A stretch of 64,000 bases of DNA from Massilia sp. Leaf139 (GCF_001424165.1 NZ_LMOJ01000001.1:709194-773193); one strand, 5' to 3'; shown: positions 26,449 to 35,115, counted from the stretch's first letter. Made by a program: numbers and translations. Notes: generated from the letters alone by a model not told the origin.

Positions 26449-27462
26449 TTATTTCGACTGGTAGATCTTGTCGAATTCGCCACCGTCGTCGAAGTGGACT
26501 TTCTGGGCATTGCGCCAGCCGCCGAACAGTTCGTCGACCGAGAACAGCGAGATCGGTTTGTAGTTGCCCGCAAACTTCTTCATCACCGCTTCGTTACGCA
26601 CGCGCATGAAGTGCTTCGCCCCGATTTCCTGGCCTGCCGGGGTGTACAGGAAGTTCAGGTAGGCGGTTGCCTGCTTGCGCACGCCGCGGCGGTCGACCAC
26701 CTTGTCGACCACGGCCACCGGCGACTCGGCCAGGATAGAGACGGTCGGATACACCACCTCGAAATTGTCGCCGAACTCGGCGCGCACCATGCTTACTTCA
26801 TTCTCGAAGGTGACCAGCGCGTCGCCGATCTGGCGCTGGGTGAAGGTCGTGGTCGCCGCGCGGCCGCCGGCGTCCAGGATCGGCACGTTCTTGAAGATGC
26901 GGCCCACCAGGTCGCGCGCCTGCGCTTCCGTGCCTTTCTTCTTCAGCACCGAGCCCCAGGCCGCCAGGTAGGTGTAGCGGCCGTTGCCCGCGGTCTTCGG
27001 GTTCGGGATGATGACTTGCACGCCCGGCTTGGCCAGGTCGTCCCAATTCTTGATGCCCTTCGGATTACCCTTGCGTACCAGGAACACCATGGTCGAGTAG
27101 TAGGGCGCCGCGTTGTTCGGGAACTTCTTGGCCCAGTCCTTCGTCACCAGACCGCGGTCGGCCAGCATGTCGATGTCGTTGGCCTGGTTCATCGTCACCA
27201 CCGACGCTTCCAGGCCGTCGGCCACGGCGCGCGCCTGCTTGCTCGAGCCGCCGTGCGACTGCTTGATCGTCACAGTTTCGCCGGCGCTTTTCTTCCAGCT
27301 CTCGATGAAGGCCGGGTTAACGTCCTTGTACAATTCGCGCGCCACATCGTAGGAGACGTTGAGCAACTCGGGCGTGGCGGCGCTTGCCGACAGAGGCAGG
27401 GCGGCGCCGACGGCCAGCGCCAGCATGAGGCGGCGCAGGGAATTGAAGTGCGTGCTGGGCAT
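26449..27462 (-). CDS. sbp: Sulfate ABC transporter substrate-binding protein
   Basis: A 337-residue periplasmic binding protein for sulfate or thiosulfate. A signal peptide (residues 1-28, ending LSASA) is followed by the family start LLNVSYDVARELYKDVNPAF. Other signatures are the sulfate-pocket segment KQSHGGSSKQARAV, NPKTAGNGRYTYLAAWG and a conserved ALVTFENE loop. ATG 27462 is chosen over an upstream Met for the signal peptide. No CysT/CysW/CysA genes are adjacent, so the membrane parts must be encoded elsewhere. An imperfect dyad just upstream may be an operator; sulfur-starvation control is usual in the family but unproven here. Confidence 0.93.
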   Translation of the reverse strand: MPSTHFNSLRRLMLALAVGAALPLSASAATPELLNVSYDVARELYKDVNPAFIESWKKSAGETVTIKQSHGGSSKQARAVADGLEASVVTMNQANDIDMLADRGLVTKDWAKKFPNNAAPYYSTMVFLVRKGNPKGIKNWDDLAKPGVQVIIPNPKTAGNGRYTYLAAWGSVLKKKGTEAQARDLVGRIFKNVPILDAGGRAATTTFTQRQIGDALVTFENEVSMVRAEFGDNFEVVYPTVSILAESPVAVVDKVVDRRGVRKQATAYLNFLYTPAGQEIGAKHFMRVRNEAVMKKFAGNYKPISLFSVDELFGGWRNAQKVHFDDGGEFDKIYQSK

Positions 27463-27484
27463 ATTGTTCTCGCTTTTTAAATAC

Positions 27485-27510
27485 AATGGAAACATCGTGC
27501 ATGTTCCATT
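27485..27510. promoter_or_regulatory. Imperfect dyad upstream of sbp
   Basis: AATGGAAACAT, five bases, ATGTTCCATT. The arms match except for one extra A in the left arm. It begins 22 bases upstream of the sbp start, in AT-rich DNA, so it could be an operator or an mRNA hairpin near the ribosome binding site. Confidence 0.4.
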
Positions 27511-27687
27511 TATTCACGGGAAAACGGAAGAATACTTTCGTCATATGCTTAGAAGCGGCATGAGGTATGCATGGCCTCCGGCAAGCTCTGCGGCTTTCGG
27601 TGTATAGTCCGCACATTCGCCGGCGCCGCCAAAAGCGTGCCGTCGTGCAATAGAAACAGTCATTACGGATCACTGGGTAAGAAGTTC

Positions 27688-28209
27688 ATGGGTATCGACA
27701 TTCGCAAAGCAGCACCGGCCGACGCCGTTTCCGCCTGCAATCTGCTGCGCCGCTCGATCGAGGAGGTATGCGCCCCCGATCACCGCGGCCGCCCCGAGAT
27801 CCTCGACAGTTGGCTGTCCAACAAGACCCCGGACACCGTCGCCGCCTGGTTCGCGTCCCCGACCAACTACGCCATCGTCGCCGAGCGCGACGGGAAACTG
27901 CTGGGCTTGGCGCTCCTGACCCAGGCCGGCAAGCTGGCCCTGTGCTATGTCGAGCCGGGCGCCCTGCGCGTCGGCGTCGGCCGCGCCCTGATCACGGCGG
28001 TCGAGGAACAGGCGCGCGCCTGGAACATCCGCAAGCTGCATCTGCACAGCCCGGAAAGCTCGGCCCAGTTCTACGAGCGCCACGGCTATGCGAACGCGGG
28101 CCTGGAAAAATCCTGCTTCGGTCTCGAATGCAGCCTGATGTGGAAGCAGCTCGATGCCGATGCGCAGTCGGAAGCCAAGCGCAAACGCTTTTGCAACTGC
28201 GCCGAATAA
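27688..28209 (+). CDS. GNAT-family N-acetyltransferase
   Basis: A 173-residue single-domain acetyltransferase: N-terminal IRKAAPADAVSACNLLRRSI, central strand LALLTQAGKLALCYVEPGAL, CoA loop RVGVGRALI (R-x-G-x-G-x-A), and C-terminal SSAQFYERHGYANAG. The end is Cys-containing and basic (AKRKRFCNCAE). ATG 27688 is the first Met of the GNAT fold; the longer open frame from 27571 lacks homology. The substrate is unknown. It is divergent from sbp. Confidence 0.88.
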   Translation: MGIDIRKAAPADAVSACNLLRRSIEEVCAPDHRGRPEILDSWLSNKTPDTVAAWFASPTNYAIVAERDGKLLGLALLTQAGKLALCYVEPGALRVGVGRALITAVEEQARAWNIRKLHLHSPESSAQFYERHGYANAGLEKSCFGLECSLMWKQLDADAQSEAKRKRFCNCAE

Positions 28210-28279
28210 GCAACAGAACACGTCTTCTGTCGCGCAACCCGTTCAGTTATAGTACGGGCTTCGCAAAGATGAGTGTTTT

Positions 28280-28921
28280 ATGCCTTCCCGTAGAGATTTC
28301 CTCCAGCATGGCATGCGCCTGTCCGCCCTCGGCGTACTTGCCCCGACCCTGGTGAGTGAGGCAGCCGCCGCGCCGCAAGCCGCACCCGCCGACCTGACTC
28401 CGCCCCCCGACCTGTTCGACGCCCAGTTGCTCGACCTCGATTTCTGGGTCAAGCCGCGCACCCTGTCCGTGACGCGCCCGCAAAGCGGCGAGCGCGCGAA
28501 GGTGCTGTACTGGAAAGACGGCGAGATGATCGATTCCGCCTACGAGCAGCTGTGCCACCTGCTGCGCGACGTGAACGGCCGCGCCACCATGGCGATCGAC
28601 CCCAAGCTGCTGGAAATGCTGTGGGGCACGCAGGCCTTCATCGCCCGCTACGGCATGGAGCAGCCGCTCGAGATCCTGTCGGGCTACCGCACGCCCGCCT
28701 CGAACGCGCGTCTGCAGGAGCAGGGCATCCCGGCGGCGCGCAAGTCGCTGCACATGGAAGGCAAGGCGGCCGACATCCGCATCGCCAGCCTGAACGAGGA
28801 AGTCCTCGGTGGCCTGATCCGCAGCTTCCGCCAGGGCGGCGTCGGCTATTACTACCGCTCCGGGCCGAAAGGCGGCTGGATTCACGCCGACACCGGGTTG
28901 AACCGCACCTGGAAAGGCTAA
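28280..28921 (+). CDS. Tat-exported DUF882 / M15-like peptidoglycan peptidase
   Basis: A 213-residue protein with a twin-arginine signal (PSRRDFLQHGMRLSALGVLA) and a C-terminal M15-type metallopeptidase fold. Probable zinc ligands are in SLHMEGKAADI (His and Asp) and WIHADTG (His), after the family segment LSGYRTPASNARL. This family (YcbK-like, DUF882) is thought to act on murein peptides; E. coli MepK is the studied member. Tat export suggests folding before export. The ribosome binding site is weak, but the Tat motif fixes the start. Confidence 0.88.
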   Translation: MPSRRDFLQHGMRLSALGVLAPTLVSEAAAAPQAAPADLTPPPDLFDAQLLDLDFWVKPRTLSVTRPQSGERAKVLYWKDGEMIDSAYEQLCHLLRDVNGRATMAIDPKLLEMLWGTQAFIARYGMEQPLEILSGYRTPASNARLQEQGIPAARKSLHMEGKAADIRIASLNEEVLGGLIRSFRQGGVGYYYRSGPKGGWIHADTGLNRTWKG

Positions 28922-29052
28922 GCCCCTCGGCAGCATCCCTGACGTCGTTGTCAGGCGCCCCGATGCGCGCGTTTTTGCTATCGTGAGATCTGCACTGGCA
29001 ATGTCCCCATTGCCGGCATTGGATCTCGACTGAACTCTCGACGGAGGACGCG

Positions 29053-29346
29053 ATGGCAACGATGAACGCACCCACCATGGATCGCCGCACCGGCCCCGAG
29101 CGCCGCAGCAACGTGCGCGAAGGCGGCCGCTCGGCCATGTCGGCCCTCGACTATCTGGCGATGGCGCTCCTGATCATCGGCGGCCTGAATTGGGCGCTGG
29201 TCGGCCTGTTCGAGGTCGACATGGTCGCCACCATCTTCGGCCCGGGCAGCCCGGCCACCCGCCTGATCTACGTGCTGGTCGGCCTGGCCGCGCTGTATTC
29301 GATCTACACCACGGCGAAGATGGCTGGGGCGAAGCGCCATCGCTAA
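29053..29346 (+). CDS. DUF378 small membrane protein
   Basis: A 97-residue protein. A charged N-terminal segment ([10 protein letters not shown]) precedes two membrane helices ([20 protein letters not shown] and [15 protein letters not shown]), the layout of DUF378. The [11 protein letters not shown] motif is the domain signature. The function of the family is unknown. ATG 29053 follows CGGAGGACGCG. The 3' end runs into the phosphoesterase reading frame, so the two are probably co-translated. Confidence 0.85.
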   Translation: MATMNAPTMDRRTGPERRSNVREGGRSAMSALDYLAMALLIIGGLNWALVGLFEVDMVATIFGPGSPATRLIYVLVGLAALYSIYTTAKMAGAKRHR

Positions 29347-29827
29347 GGCGGCCGCCGGCAAGCCACTGCGCGTCGGCCTGATTTCCGACACGCATGGGCT
29401 GCTGCGTCCCGAGGCGCTCGACTTCCTCGCCGGCTGCGACCGCATCGTCCACGGCGGCGACATCGGCAACCCGGCCATCCTCGAACGCCTGGCGGCCATC
29501 GCGCCGCTGACGGTCGTGCGCGGCAACAACGACCGCGAGGCCTGGGCGCGATCCATTCCCATCAGCGCCACGTTGAGCTTCGGCCCGGTGGTGCTGCACG
29601 CGATCCACGACATCAAGGAACTCGACATAGCCCCGGCCGCCGCCGGGGTGCGCGTCGTCGTCTCGGGCCACTCGCACAAGCCCTCCTGCGTCGAGCGCGG
29701 CGGCGTCCTCTACATCAATCCGGGCAGCGCCGGGCGGCGCCGTTTCAGCCTGCCGATCTCGGCGGCCGAACTGATCGTCGACGGGCAAAGCGTACGTCCG
29801 CGCATCGTCACCCTGGTCGAAGCTTGA
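29339..29827 (+). CDS. YfcE/MJ0936-like metallophosphoesterase without a standard start codon
   Basis: About 162 residues of a calcineurin-like phosphodiesterase. Metal-site motifs in order: LISDTHG (D-x-H), HGGDIGNP (G-D), RGNNDRE (G-N-x-D, usually GNCD), LHAIHD and SGHSHKP (G-H-S/T-H), then [11 protein letters not shown]. The family usually starts two to five residues before LISDTH. From the last in-frame stop (29264-29266) to that motif there is no ATG, GTG or TTG. Candidate starts are ATC 29339 (used here), CTG 29324 or CTG 29366; all are close to the DUF378 stop at 29346, so coupling or reinitiation is likely. The next ATG (29516) would delete the first metal ligands. Confidence 0.8.
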   Translation: MAKAAAGKPLRVGLISDTHGLLRPEALDFLAGCDRIVHGGDIGNPAILERLAAIAPLTVVRGNNDREAWARSIPISATLSFGPVVLHAIHDIKELDIAPAAAGVRVVVSGHSHKPSCVERGGVLYINPGSAGRRRFSLPISAAELIVDGQSVRPRIVTLVEA

Positions 29828-29909
29828 GGCCGCACGCCCGCTTCGCCCCTCAACACGGGCGCCCTGAAATGCCGTAGGATGCTCGTTTTGCCGCCCAATC
29901 TTTTCGCCG

Positions 29910-30317
29910 ATGACCGCAACACCCGATACGCCGCCACGCTTCCGTCCCCGTCCCTGGATCCACCTCGAAACGCCGCAAGACGTCGAACTCTGGATCGCGG
30001 AGCACGACCAGGCCATGCAGGAGCTGATCAAGCCCCAGGAAACCGGTTACGGCATCTGTTTCACGCTGGCCGAAGGCGGCAACATCTACATGCAGACGGC
30101 CGAGGACGCGGTCGTGCTCGACGTCGACGACGACGCGGCCTGGATCGCGCCCCTGATCGTGGCCGCCACCGGCGCCGAGATCCCGCGCGGCGCCTACTGG
30201 CTGCTGCCGGCCGACCGCCTGGTGCAGCTGATCATCGGCCTGTCGAGCCTGGTCGCGAGCACGACCCTGGTGGTCGGCCACCGCTTCGGCTCGCGCGGCC
30301 GGATGCGCATCGGCTGA
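29910..30317 (+). CDS. Hypothetical protein
   Basis: A 135-residue protein that I do not recognise. The N-terminal 90 residues are acidic and look soluble (IHLETPQDVELWIAEHDQAM, then EDAVVLDVDDDAAWIAPL). The C-terminal part (RLVQLIIGLSSLVASTTLVV) is hydrophobic enough for one membrane segment and ends with a basic tail. The start at ATG 29910 has a plausible position but only a weak ribosome binding site. It is isolated between the phosphoesterase and the amino-acid transporter genes, with typical codon use. Confidence 0.6.
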   Translation: MTATPDTPPRFRPRPWIHLETPQDVELWIAEHDQAMQELIKPQETGYGICFTLAEGGNIYMQTAEDAVVLDVDDDAAWIAPLIVAATGAEIPRGAYWLLPADRLVQLIIGLSSLVASTTLVVGHRFGSRGRMRIG

Positions 30318-30325
30318 GTATCCTC

Positions 30326-30343
30326 GCCCGACGGCGGGCTTTT
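30326..30343 (+). terminator. Short weak terminator
   Basis: GCCCG-ACGG-CGGGC followed by TTTT, 8 bases after the stop of the hypothetical gene at 29910-30317. Confidence 0.5.
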
Positions 30344-30387
30344 CGGTTATAAAAGCGACATACGCTTTTTAACGGAGAGCAATCCAG

Positions 30388-31215
30388 ATGCGCATGCGTT
30401 CACCTTCCGCGCGCCGCCGCGTCCTTCGCGCCGGCGCGATTCTGCCGGTTCTGCCGGTTCTGCTGGCCCTGGGCTGCGCCGGGCCATCCAGCGCCGCCGA
30501 CCTGCTCGATACCGCCAAGGCACGCGGCACCCTGCGCATCGCGATGGAAGGCACCTATCCGCCGTTTAACTTCAAGCAGGCCCGGAGCGGGCAACTGGCC
30601 GGCTACGACGTCGACGTCGCCAGGGCGGTGGCCGCGAAGCTCGGCCTGAAACCCGAATTCGTCACCACCGAGTGGGCGGCGATCCTGGCGGGACTGGCTG
30701 CCGGCAAGTACGACGTCATCGTCAGCCAGGTCGGCATCACGGCGAAACGCGAACAGGCCTTCAACTTTTCCCAGCCATATACCTATTCGTTCCCCCAGCT
30801 CATCGTGCGCCGCAACGACGGCGCGGCGTATGCGCGCATGGAAGACCTGAAGGGCAGGACGGTCGGCGTGGGGCAGGGCAGCGTGTTCGAGCAGCAGGCC
30901 AAGGCAGTCCCCGGCATCGCCGTGAAGAGCTATCCGGCCGCGCCCGAAAACCTGCAGGATCTCGCCTTCGGGCGCATCGACGCGGCCCTCAACGACAGCC
31001 TGATGGTGGGCTACCTGCTCAAGCATTCGCAGCTGCCGATCAAGGCCGGCGCCCGCGTCGGCGCGCCCGAACGCATGGGCATCCCCTTCCGCAAGGGCAG
31101 TCCGAAGTTCAAGGCGGCCGTCGATGGGGCGCTCGCCGACCTGCAGGCCGACGGCAGCCTGAAAGCGATGTCCCTGAAATGGTTCGGCACCGACGCCTCG
31201 CGTCCGGCGCCCTGA
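30388..31215 (+). CDS. Polar amino-acid (cystine-type) ABC transporter binding protein
   Basis: A 275-residue family-3 solute-binding protein. The N-terminus is a signal sequence with a possible lipobox (LALGCAG). The mature domain has the signatures RGTLRIAMEGTYPPFNF, GYDVDVARAVAAKLGL and DVIVSQVGITAKRE, followed by a second lobe with GRTVGVGQGSVFE. It is closest in feel to the FliY/TcyJ cystine-binding proteins, but ligand assignment is an inference. The next gene (permease) starts 3 bases after its stop. No ATP-binding subunit follows. Confidence 0.88.
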   Translation: MRMRSPSARRRVLRAGAILPVLPVLLALGCAGPSSAADLLDTAKARGTLRIAMEGTYPPFNFKQARSGQLAGYDVDVARAVAAKLGLKPEFVTTEWAAILAGLAAGKYDVIVSQVGITAKREQAFNFSQPYTYSFPQLIVRRNDGAAYARMEDLKGRTVGVGQGSVFEQQAKAVPGIAVKSYPAAPENLQDLAFGRIDAALNDSLMVGYLLKHSQLPIKAGARVGAPERMGIPFRKGSPKFKAAVDGALADLQADGSLKAMSLKWFGTDASRPAP

Positions 31216-31218
31216 ACG

Positions 31219-31884
31219 ATGGAGCTGTTCGCGCTGCTGCGCGAGGCGGCGCCGGTGCTGCTGCAGGGCGCCGGCTATACGCTGGTGTTCGCGCTGGCGG
31301 CGATGGTCGGCGGTCTGGCGCTCGGACTGCCGGTGGCGCTGATGCGCATTGCGCCGGTGCGGTGGCTGCGCTGGCCGGCGGCGTTGTATGTGAGCCTGAT
31401 GCGCGGCACACCGCTGCTGGTGCAGATCTTCGTGATTTACTATGGCCTGCCCGGCGTCGGCATCGAGTTCACGCCGGTCACGGCCGGGGTGCTGGCGCTG
31501 TCGCTCAACAGCGGCGCCTACCTGTCGGAGAGCCTGCGCGGCGCCATCGGCAGCGTGCGCCAGGATCAGTGGCGCGCCGCCTTCAGCCTTGGCCTCGGCT
31601 ACGGCCAGACCCTGGCCCACGTGGTGCTGCCGCAGGCGCTGCGGGTGGCGGTGCCGTCGATGAGCAATACCCTCATCAGCCTGATCAAGGATACCTCGCT
31701 GGTGTCGGTGATCACCGTGACCGAGCTGATGCTGGCGACGAAAGAGGTGATCGCGACCACCTTCCAGCCGCTGCCGCTCTACCTGGCCGCGGCCGCGATC
31801 TACTGGCTGCTCAGCCTCGGGTTCGAGGGGCTGCAGCGCCTGGCCGAGCGGCGCCTGAACCGGGCCCACGGGACGGCGCGCTAG
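31219..31884 (+). CDS. Polar amino-acid ABC transporter permease (HisM family)
   Basis: A 221-residue inner-membrane permease with about five helices. The EAA loop reads EDQ-type: QDQWRAAFSLGLGYGQTLAHVVLPQA, written in parts as QWRAAFSLGLGYGQ and HVVLPQALR, the contact point for the ATPase. The segment YVSLMRGTPLLVQIFVIYYG is diagnostic of the HisM/TcyL type. It forms an operon with the binding protein; the partner ATPase must come from another locus. The operon ends at the bidirectional hairpin at 31933. Confidence 0.9.
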   Translation: MELFALLREAAPVLLQGAGYTLVFALAAMVGGLALGLPVALMRIAPVRWLRWPAALYVSLMRGTPLLVQIFVIYYGLPGVGIEFTPVTAGVLALSLNSGAYLSESLRGAIGSVRQDQWRAAFSLGLGYGQTLAHVVLPQALRVAVPSMSNTLISLIKDTSLVSVITVTELMLATKEVIATTFQPLPLYLAAAAIYWLLSLGFEGLQRLAERRLNRAHGTAR

Positions 31885-31932
31885 CACGCATGCACGGCGA
31901 GTCGCCGTGGGCGAGAAAAAAGGGCCGAAGAA

Positions 31933-31960
31933 AAGGCGCCGGCCGAAAGAGCGGCGCCTT
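31933..31960. terminator. Bidirectional terminator between permease and porin
   Basis: AAGGCGCCG, 10-base loop, CGGCGCCTT. It lies between converging genes, 48 bases past the permease stop and 7 bases from the porin stop. Confidence 0.8.
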
Positions 31961-31967
31961 CTATTAT

Positions 31968-33161
31968 TTAGAAGTGGTGCGTGACGCCCACCGAATAAGT
32001 CCGGGTCTCGATCCCCGTCTGCGGGAAGGTGGAGCCGGCCTGGAAGGGCAGGGCCACGCTATTGAGGATGATGGTCGAAGCGCCGAAGTTGCGCACCGAG
32101 CCGGCGCGCGCGTACAGGGCGGTGCGGCGCGACAGCTCGTAGTCGACGCCCAGCATCAGGCCCAGGGCGGAGGACTCGACCGCCGCGCCCAGGGAATTGC
32201 GTGCGCCTTCGGTATCGCGGTGCACCAGCGAGGCGCGCCAGGACAGGCGATCCTGGTTCAGGATCGCGCCTAGCGTCGCCAGCTGCGCTTCGCCGCCATT
32301 GTCCAGCTGCGGGCTGATGCGGGCATAGGAGGCCGACAGCACGACGCGGCCGCTGTCGTAGATGCCGCCGATCGCCGGAATGTCGGTGCGCACGGCTTGC
32401 GCCGGCTGGCCGGCGGCGACCGTCACCGGGCTGCTCCAGGTTTGCGTCAGGCTGGCCGCCAGGTAGAAGCGGCCGTCGGTGAACGAGACCACGCCGCCGC
32501 GCGTGCCGGTCTTCGGCTCGCGCGTGCCGTAGGGATTGCTGGCATAGATGGCCTGTGCGGCGACGCCCATCACGCGTGGGGTGGCATAGGTGATCGACTT
32601 CGGCACGCGCACTGGAATCGTGCCGGCGCCCGGCCCGAGATCGGTATTCGCACCGACCCCGCGCGGGCCCTGCATGGCGCCGCCTCCGACCCAGGTATAG
32701 ACCGAATTGGTCTGCACCAGCATGAAGGGGTCGACGAAGAGCGGCAGCATGGCGTTGATCTGGTTACCGAAGCGCAGCGTGCCGAGGGTGCTCGAACGCA
32801 GGCCGACCCAGGATTCGCGGTTGAACAGGGCGCTGGCCTGCTGGGCGCCGGTGTCGGCATGGATGCCCGCTTCCAGCTTCGCTTCCGCCTTCAGGCCATT
32901 GCCCAGGTCTTCGGAAGCATAGAAACCGAGTTTGGAGCTGTAGTTGCCGCCGCTTTGCTGCTGCCAGCTGCCCTGTGCCTTGTCGGCGCGCGCATACATG
33001 GCGCCCAGGTCGAGCGTGCCGTAGATGCGCACGCTGTCGCCGCCGCCGCTGTATTCGGGCAGCTGGGACAAGCGGTTCATCAGGTAGGACTGGGTGTCGG
33101 CGTGGGCGGAGGTAGCAAAAGCGGTGGCAAGCAGGGCGCAGAGCAGGGTGGAACGTGGCAT
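31968..33161 (-). CDS. Gram-negative porin (outer-membrane trimeric beta-barrel)
   Basis: A 397-residue outer-membrane protein. A signal peptide (residues 1-21, ending SAHA) is followed by a short linker and the classical betaproteobacterial porin start SVRIYGTLDLGAMYARADKA, with later barrel segments such as SKLGFYASEDLGNGLKAEA and FGNQINAMLP. The chain ends in ...THHF; a terminal Phe is the BAM recognition signal. General diffusion of small hydrophilic solutes is the family role. ATG 33161 is chosen for the signal peptide; the frame stays open upstream without homology. Confidence 0.92.
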   Translation of the reverse strand: MPRSTLLCALLATAFATSAHADTQSYLMNRLSQLPEYSGGGDSVRIYGTLDLGAMYARADKAQGSWQQQSGGNYSSKLGFYASEDLGNGLKAEAKLEAGIHADTGAQQASALFNRESWVGLRSSTLGTLRFGNQINAMLPLFVDPFMLVQTNSVYTWVGGGAMQGPRGVGANTDLGPGAGTIPVRVPKSITYATPRVMGVAAQAIYASNPYGTREPKTGTRGGVVSFTDGRFYLAASLTQTWSSPVTVAAGQPAQAVRTDIPAIGGIYDSGRVVLSASYARISPQLDNGGEAQLATLGAILNQDRLSWRASLVHRDTEGARNSLGAAVESSALGLMLGVDYELSRRTALYARAGSVRNFGASTIILNSVALPFQAGSTFPQTGIETRTYSVGVTHHF

Positions 33162-33322
33162 GTGGTTTTGGCGAGAATGCGATGCGCGATTATTACATGT
33201 AGGAAATCTCTTACGGAATGCTGGGCAGTCGTATGGGTATCTTTTAGTTGCCCAAAAACAACAAGTGTTTAATCGAACCTGGCGGCGTTGTGTGTTTCGG
33301 CTATCGAATGTCGAACGGCCGT

Positions 33323-33378
33323 GGAGTCGGGACTCCACCCTACGAATGGCAAGCGATGTAGGGTGGAGTCCCGACTCC
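33323..33378. repeat. Perfect 21-bp inverted repeat of the GTAGGGTGGAG family
   Basis: Two arms of 21 bases (33323-33343 and 33358-33378) are exact reverse complements around a 14-base centre. Each arm also contains a smaller palindrome (GGAGTC-GG-GACTCC). It is a complete face-to-face doublet. The gap 33162-33438 holds this, the porin promoter and the terminator at 33410. Confidence 0.9.
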
Positions 33379-33409
33379 GTTTCGTGCCGATGAACAGAGC
33401 CCGAAAAAA

Positions 33410-33430
33410 ACGGGCGCTAGCGGCGCCCGT
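33410..33430 (-). terminator. Terminator of the ETF-QO gene
   Basis: On the minus strand ACGGGCGC, 5-base loop, GCGCCCGT, followed by a run of T (33410-33404). It starts 9 bases past the stop at 33439. Confidence 0.88.
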
Positions 33431-33438
33431 TTCAACTC

Positions 33439-35115
33439 TTACATATTCGGATAATTCGGCCCGCCGCCGCCTTCCGGCGTCACCCACACGATGTTCTGCG
33501 TCGGATCCTTGATGTCGCAGGTCTTGCAGTGCACGCAGTTCTGCGCGTTGATCTGCAGGCGATCCTGGCCGGCGTCCGTCTTCACGTACTCGTACACGCC
33601 CGCCGGACAGTAACGCTGCTCGGGGCCGGCGTATTTCGCCAGGTTGACCTCGACCGGGATGCTGGCGTCCTTCAGCGTCAGGTGTACCGGCTGGTCTTCG
33701 GCGTGGTTAGTGTTCGAGATGAACACCGACGACAGCCGGTCGAAGGTCAGCTTGCCGTCCGGCTTCGGATAGACGATCGGCTTGAAGTCCGAGGCCGGGC
33801 GCAGGCATTCATGGTCGGCGTGCTTGTGGCGCAGCGTCCATGGCGCCTTGCCGCGGAAGACCATCTGGTCGACGCCGGTCATGAAGGTGCCCAGGTACAG
33901 GCCGCGGCTCATCCATGGCTTGAAGTTGCGCGCGCGGTGCAGCTCGTCGTACAGCCAGGATTTCTCGAAGGCGAGCGGGTAGGCGGTCAGCTCGTCGTGC
34001 TGGCGGCTCGCGCCCAGGGCCTCGAAGGCCGCTTCGGCGGCCAGCATGCCGGTCTTGATCGCGCCGTGGCTGCCCTTGATGCGGCTGGTGTTGAGGAAGC
34101 CGGCGTCGCAGCCGATCAGGGCGCCGCCCGGGAACACGGTCTTCGGCAAGGATTGCAGGCCGCCCGCCGTGATGGCGCGCGCGCCGTAGGAGAGGCGCTT
34201 GCCGCCTTCGAAGAACTTGCGGATTTCCGGGTGCGTTTTATAACGCTGGAATTCCTCATAGGGCGAGAGATACGGATTCTGGTAGGACAGGCCGACCACG
34301 AAGCCGACAGCGACCTGGTTGTTTTCCAGGTGGTAGAGGAAGGAGCCGCCGTAGGTGTCCTTGTCGAGCGGCCAGCCGGCCGTGTGGATCACCAGGCCCG
34401 GCTTGTGCAGCGCCGGGTCGATTTCCCACAGTTCCTTGATGCCGATGCCGTAGGTCTGCGGATCCTTGCCTCGGTTCAGGTCGTACTTGGCCATCAGCTG
34501 CTTGCCGAGGTGGCCGCGCGAGCCTTCGGCGAAGAAGGTGTATTTCGCGTGCAGTTCCATGCCGAGCTGGAAGGCGTCGGTCGGATTGCCTTCGCGGTCC
34601 ACGCCCATGTTGCCGGTGGCGACACCCTTGACCGAGCCATCCTCGTTGTACAGGATCTCGGCCGCCGGGAAGCCCGGGAAGACTTCGACGCCTAGGGCTT
34701 CGGCCTGCTGGCCGAGCCAGCGCACGAGATTCGCCAGCGAGATGATGTAGTTGCCGTGGTTGGTCAGCATCTTCGGCACCATGAAGTTCGGCGTGGCCAT
34801 GGCCTTGGTCTCGGTCAGGAACAGGACGCGGTCTTCGGTGACTTCGGTATTCAGTGGCGCGCCCAGTTCCTTCCAGTTCGGGAACAGTTCGTTCAGGGCG
34901 ATCGGATCCATGACCGCGCCCGACAGGATATGGGCGCCGACTTCGCCGCCTTTTTCGAGCACGCAGACCGACACTTCCTGGCCTTTTTCAGCGGCCAGCT
35001 GCTTCAGGCGGATGGCCGCCGACAGGCCGGCCGGGCCGCCGCCGACGATCACGACGTCGTACTCCATTGCTTCGCGCGGGCCGTATTGTTCGAGGATGTT
35101 GGTTGCGTCTGTCAT
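33439..35115 (-). CDS. Electron-transfer flavoprotein:ubiquinone oxidoreductase
   Basis: A 558-residue ETF-QO, an inner-membrane-associated FAD and 4Fe-4S enzyme that moves electrons from ETF (fatty-acid and amino-acid oxidation) to ubiquinone. Visible features: FAD motif YDVVIVGGGPAGLSAAIRL at residues 19-37, a central quinone-binding region (GGLQSLPKTVFPGGALIGC), and the C-terminal ferredoxin-like cluster with cysteines in RYCPAGVYE and NCVHCKTCDIKDPTQN (four Cys in total). The length matches bacterial and mitochondrial mature enzymes. It is monocistronic with its own terminator; the etfAB genes are not in the window. Confidence 0.96.
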   Translation of the reverse strand: MTDATNILEQYGPREAMEYDVVIVGGGPAGLSAAIRLKQLAAEKGQEVSVCVLEKGGEVGAHILSGAVMDPIALNELFPNWKELGAPLNTEVTEDRVLFLTETKAMATPNFMVPKMLTNHGNYIISLANLVRWLGQQAEALGVEVFPGFPAAEILYNEDGSVKGVATGNMGVDREGNPTDAFQLGMELHAKYTFFAEGSRGHLGKQLMAKYDLNRGKDPQTYGIGIKELWEIDPALHKPGLVIHTAGWPLDKDTYGGSFLYHLENNQVAVGFVVGLSYQNPYLSPYEEFQRYKTHPEIRKFFEGGKRLSYGARAITAGGLQSLPKTVFPGGALIGCDAGFLNTSRIKGSHGAIKTGMLAAEAAFEALGASRQHDELTAYPLAFEKSWLYDELHRARNFKPWMSRGLYLGTFMTGVDQMVFRGKAPWTLRHKHADHECLRPASDFKPIVYPKPDGKLTFDRLSSVFISNTNHAEDQPVHLTLKDASIPVEVNLAKYAGPEQRYCPAGVYEYVKTDAGQDRLQINAQNCVHCKTCDIKDPTQNIVWVTPEGGGGPNYPNM

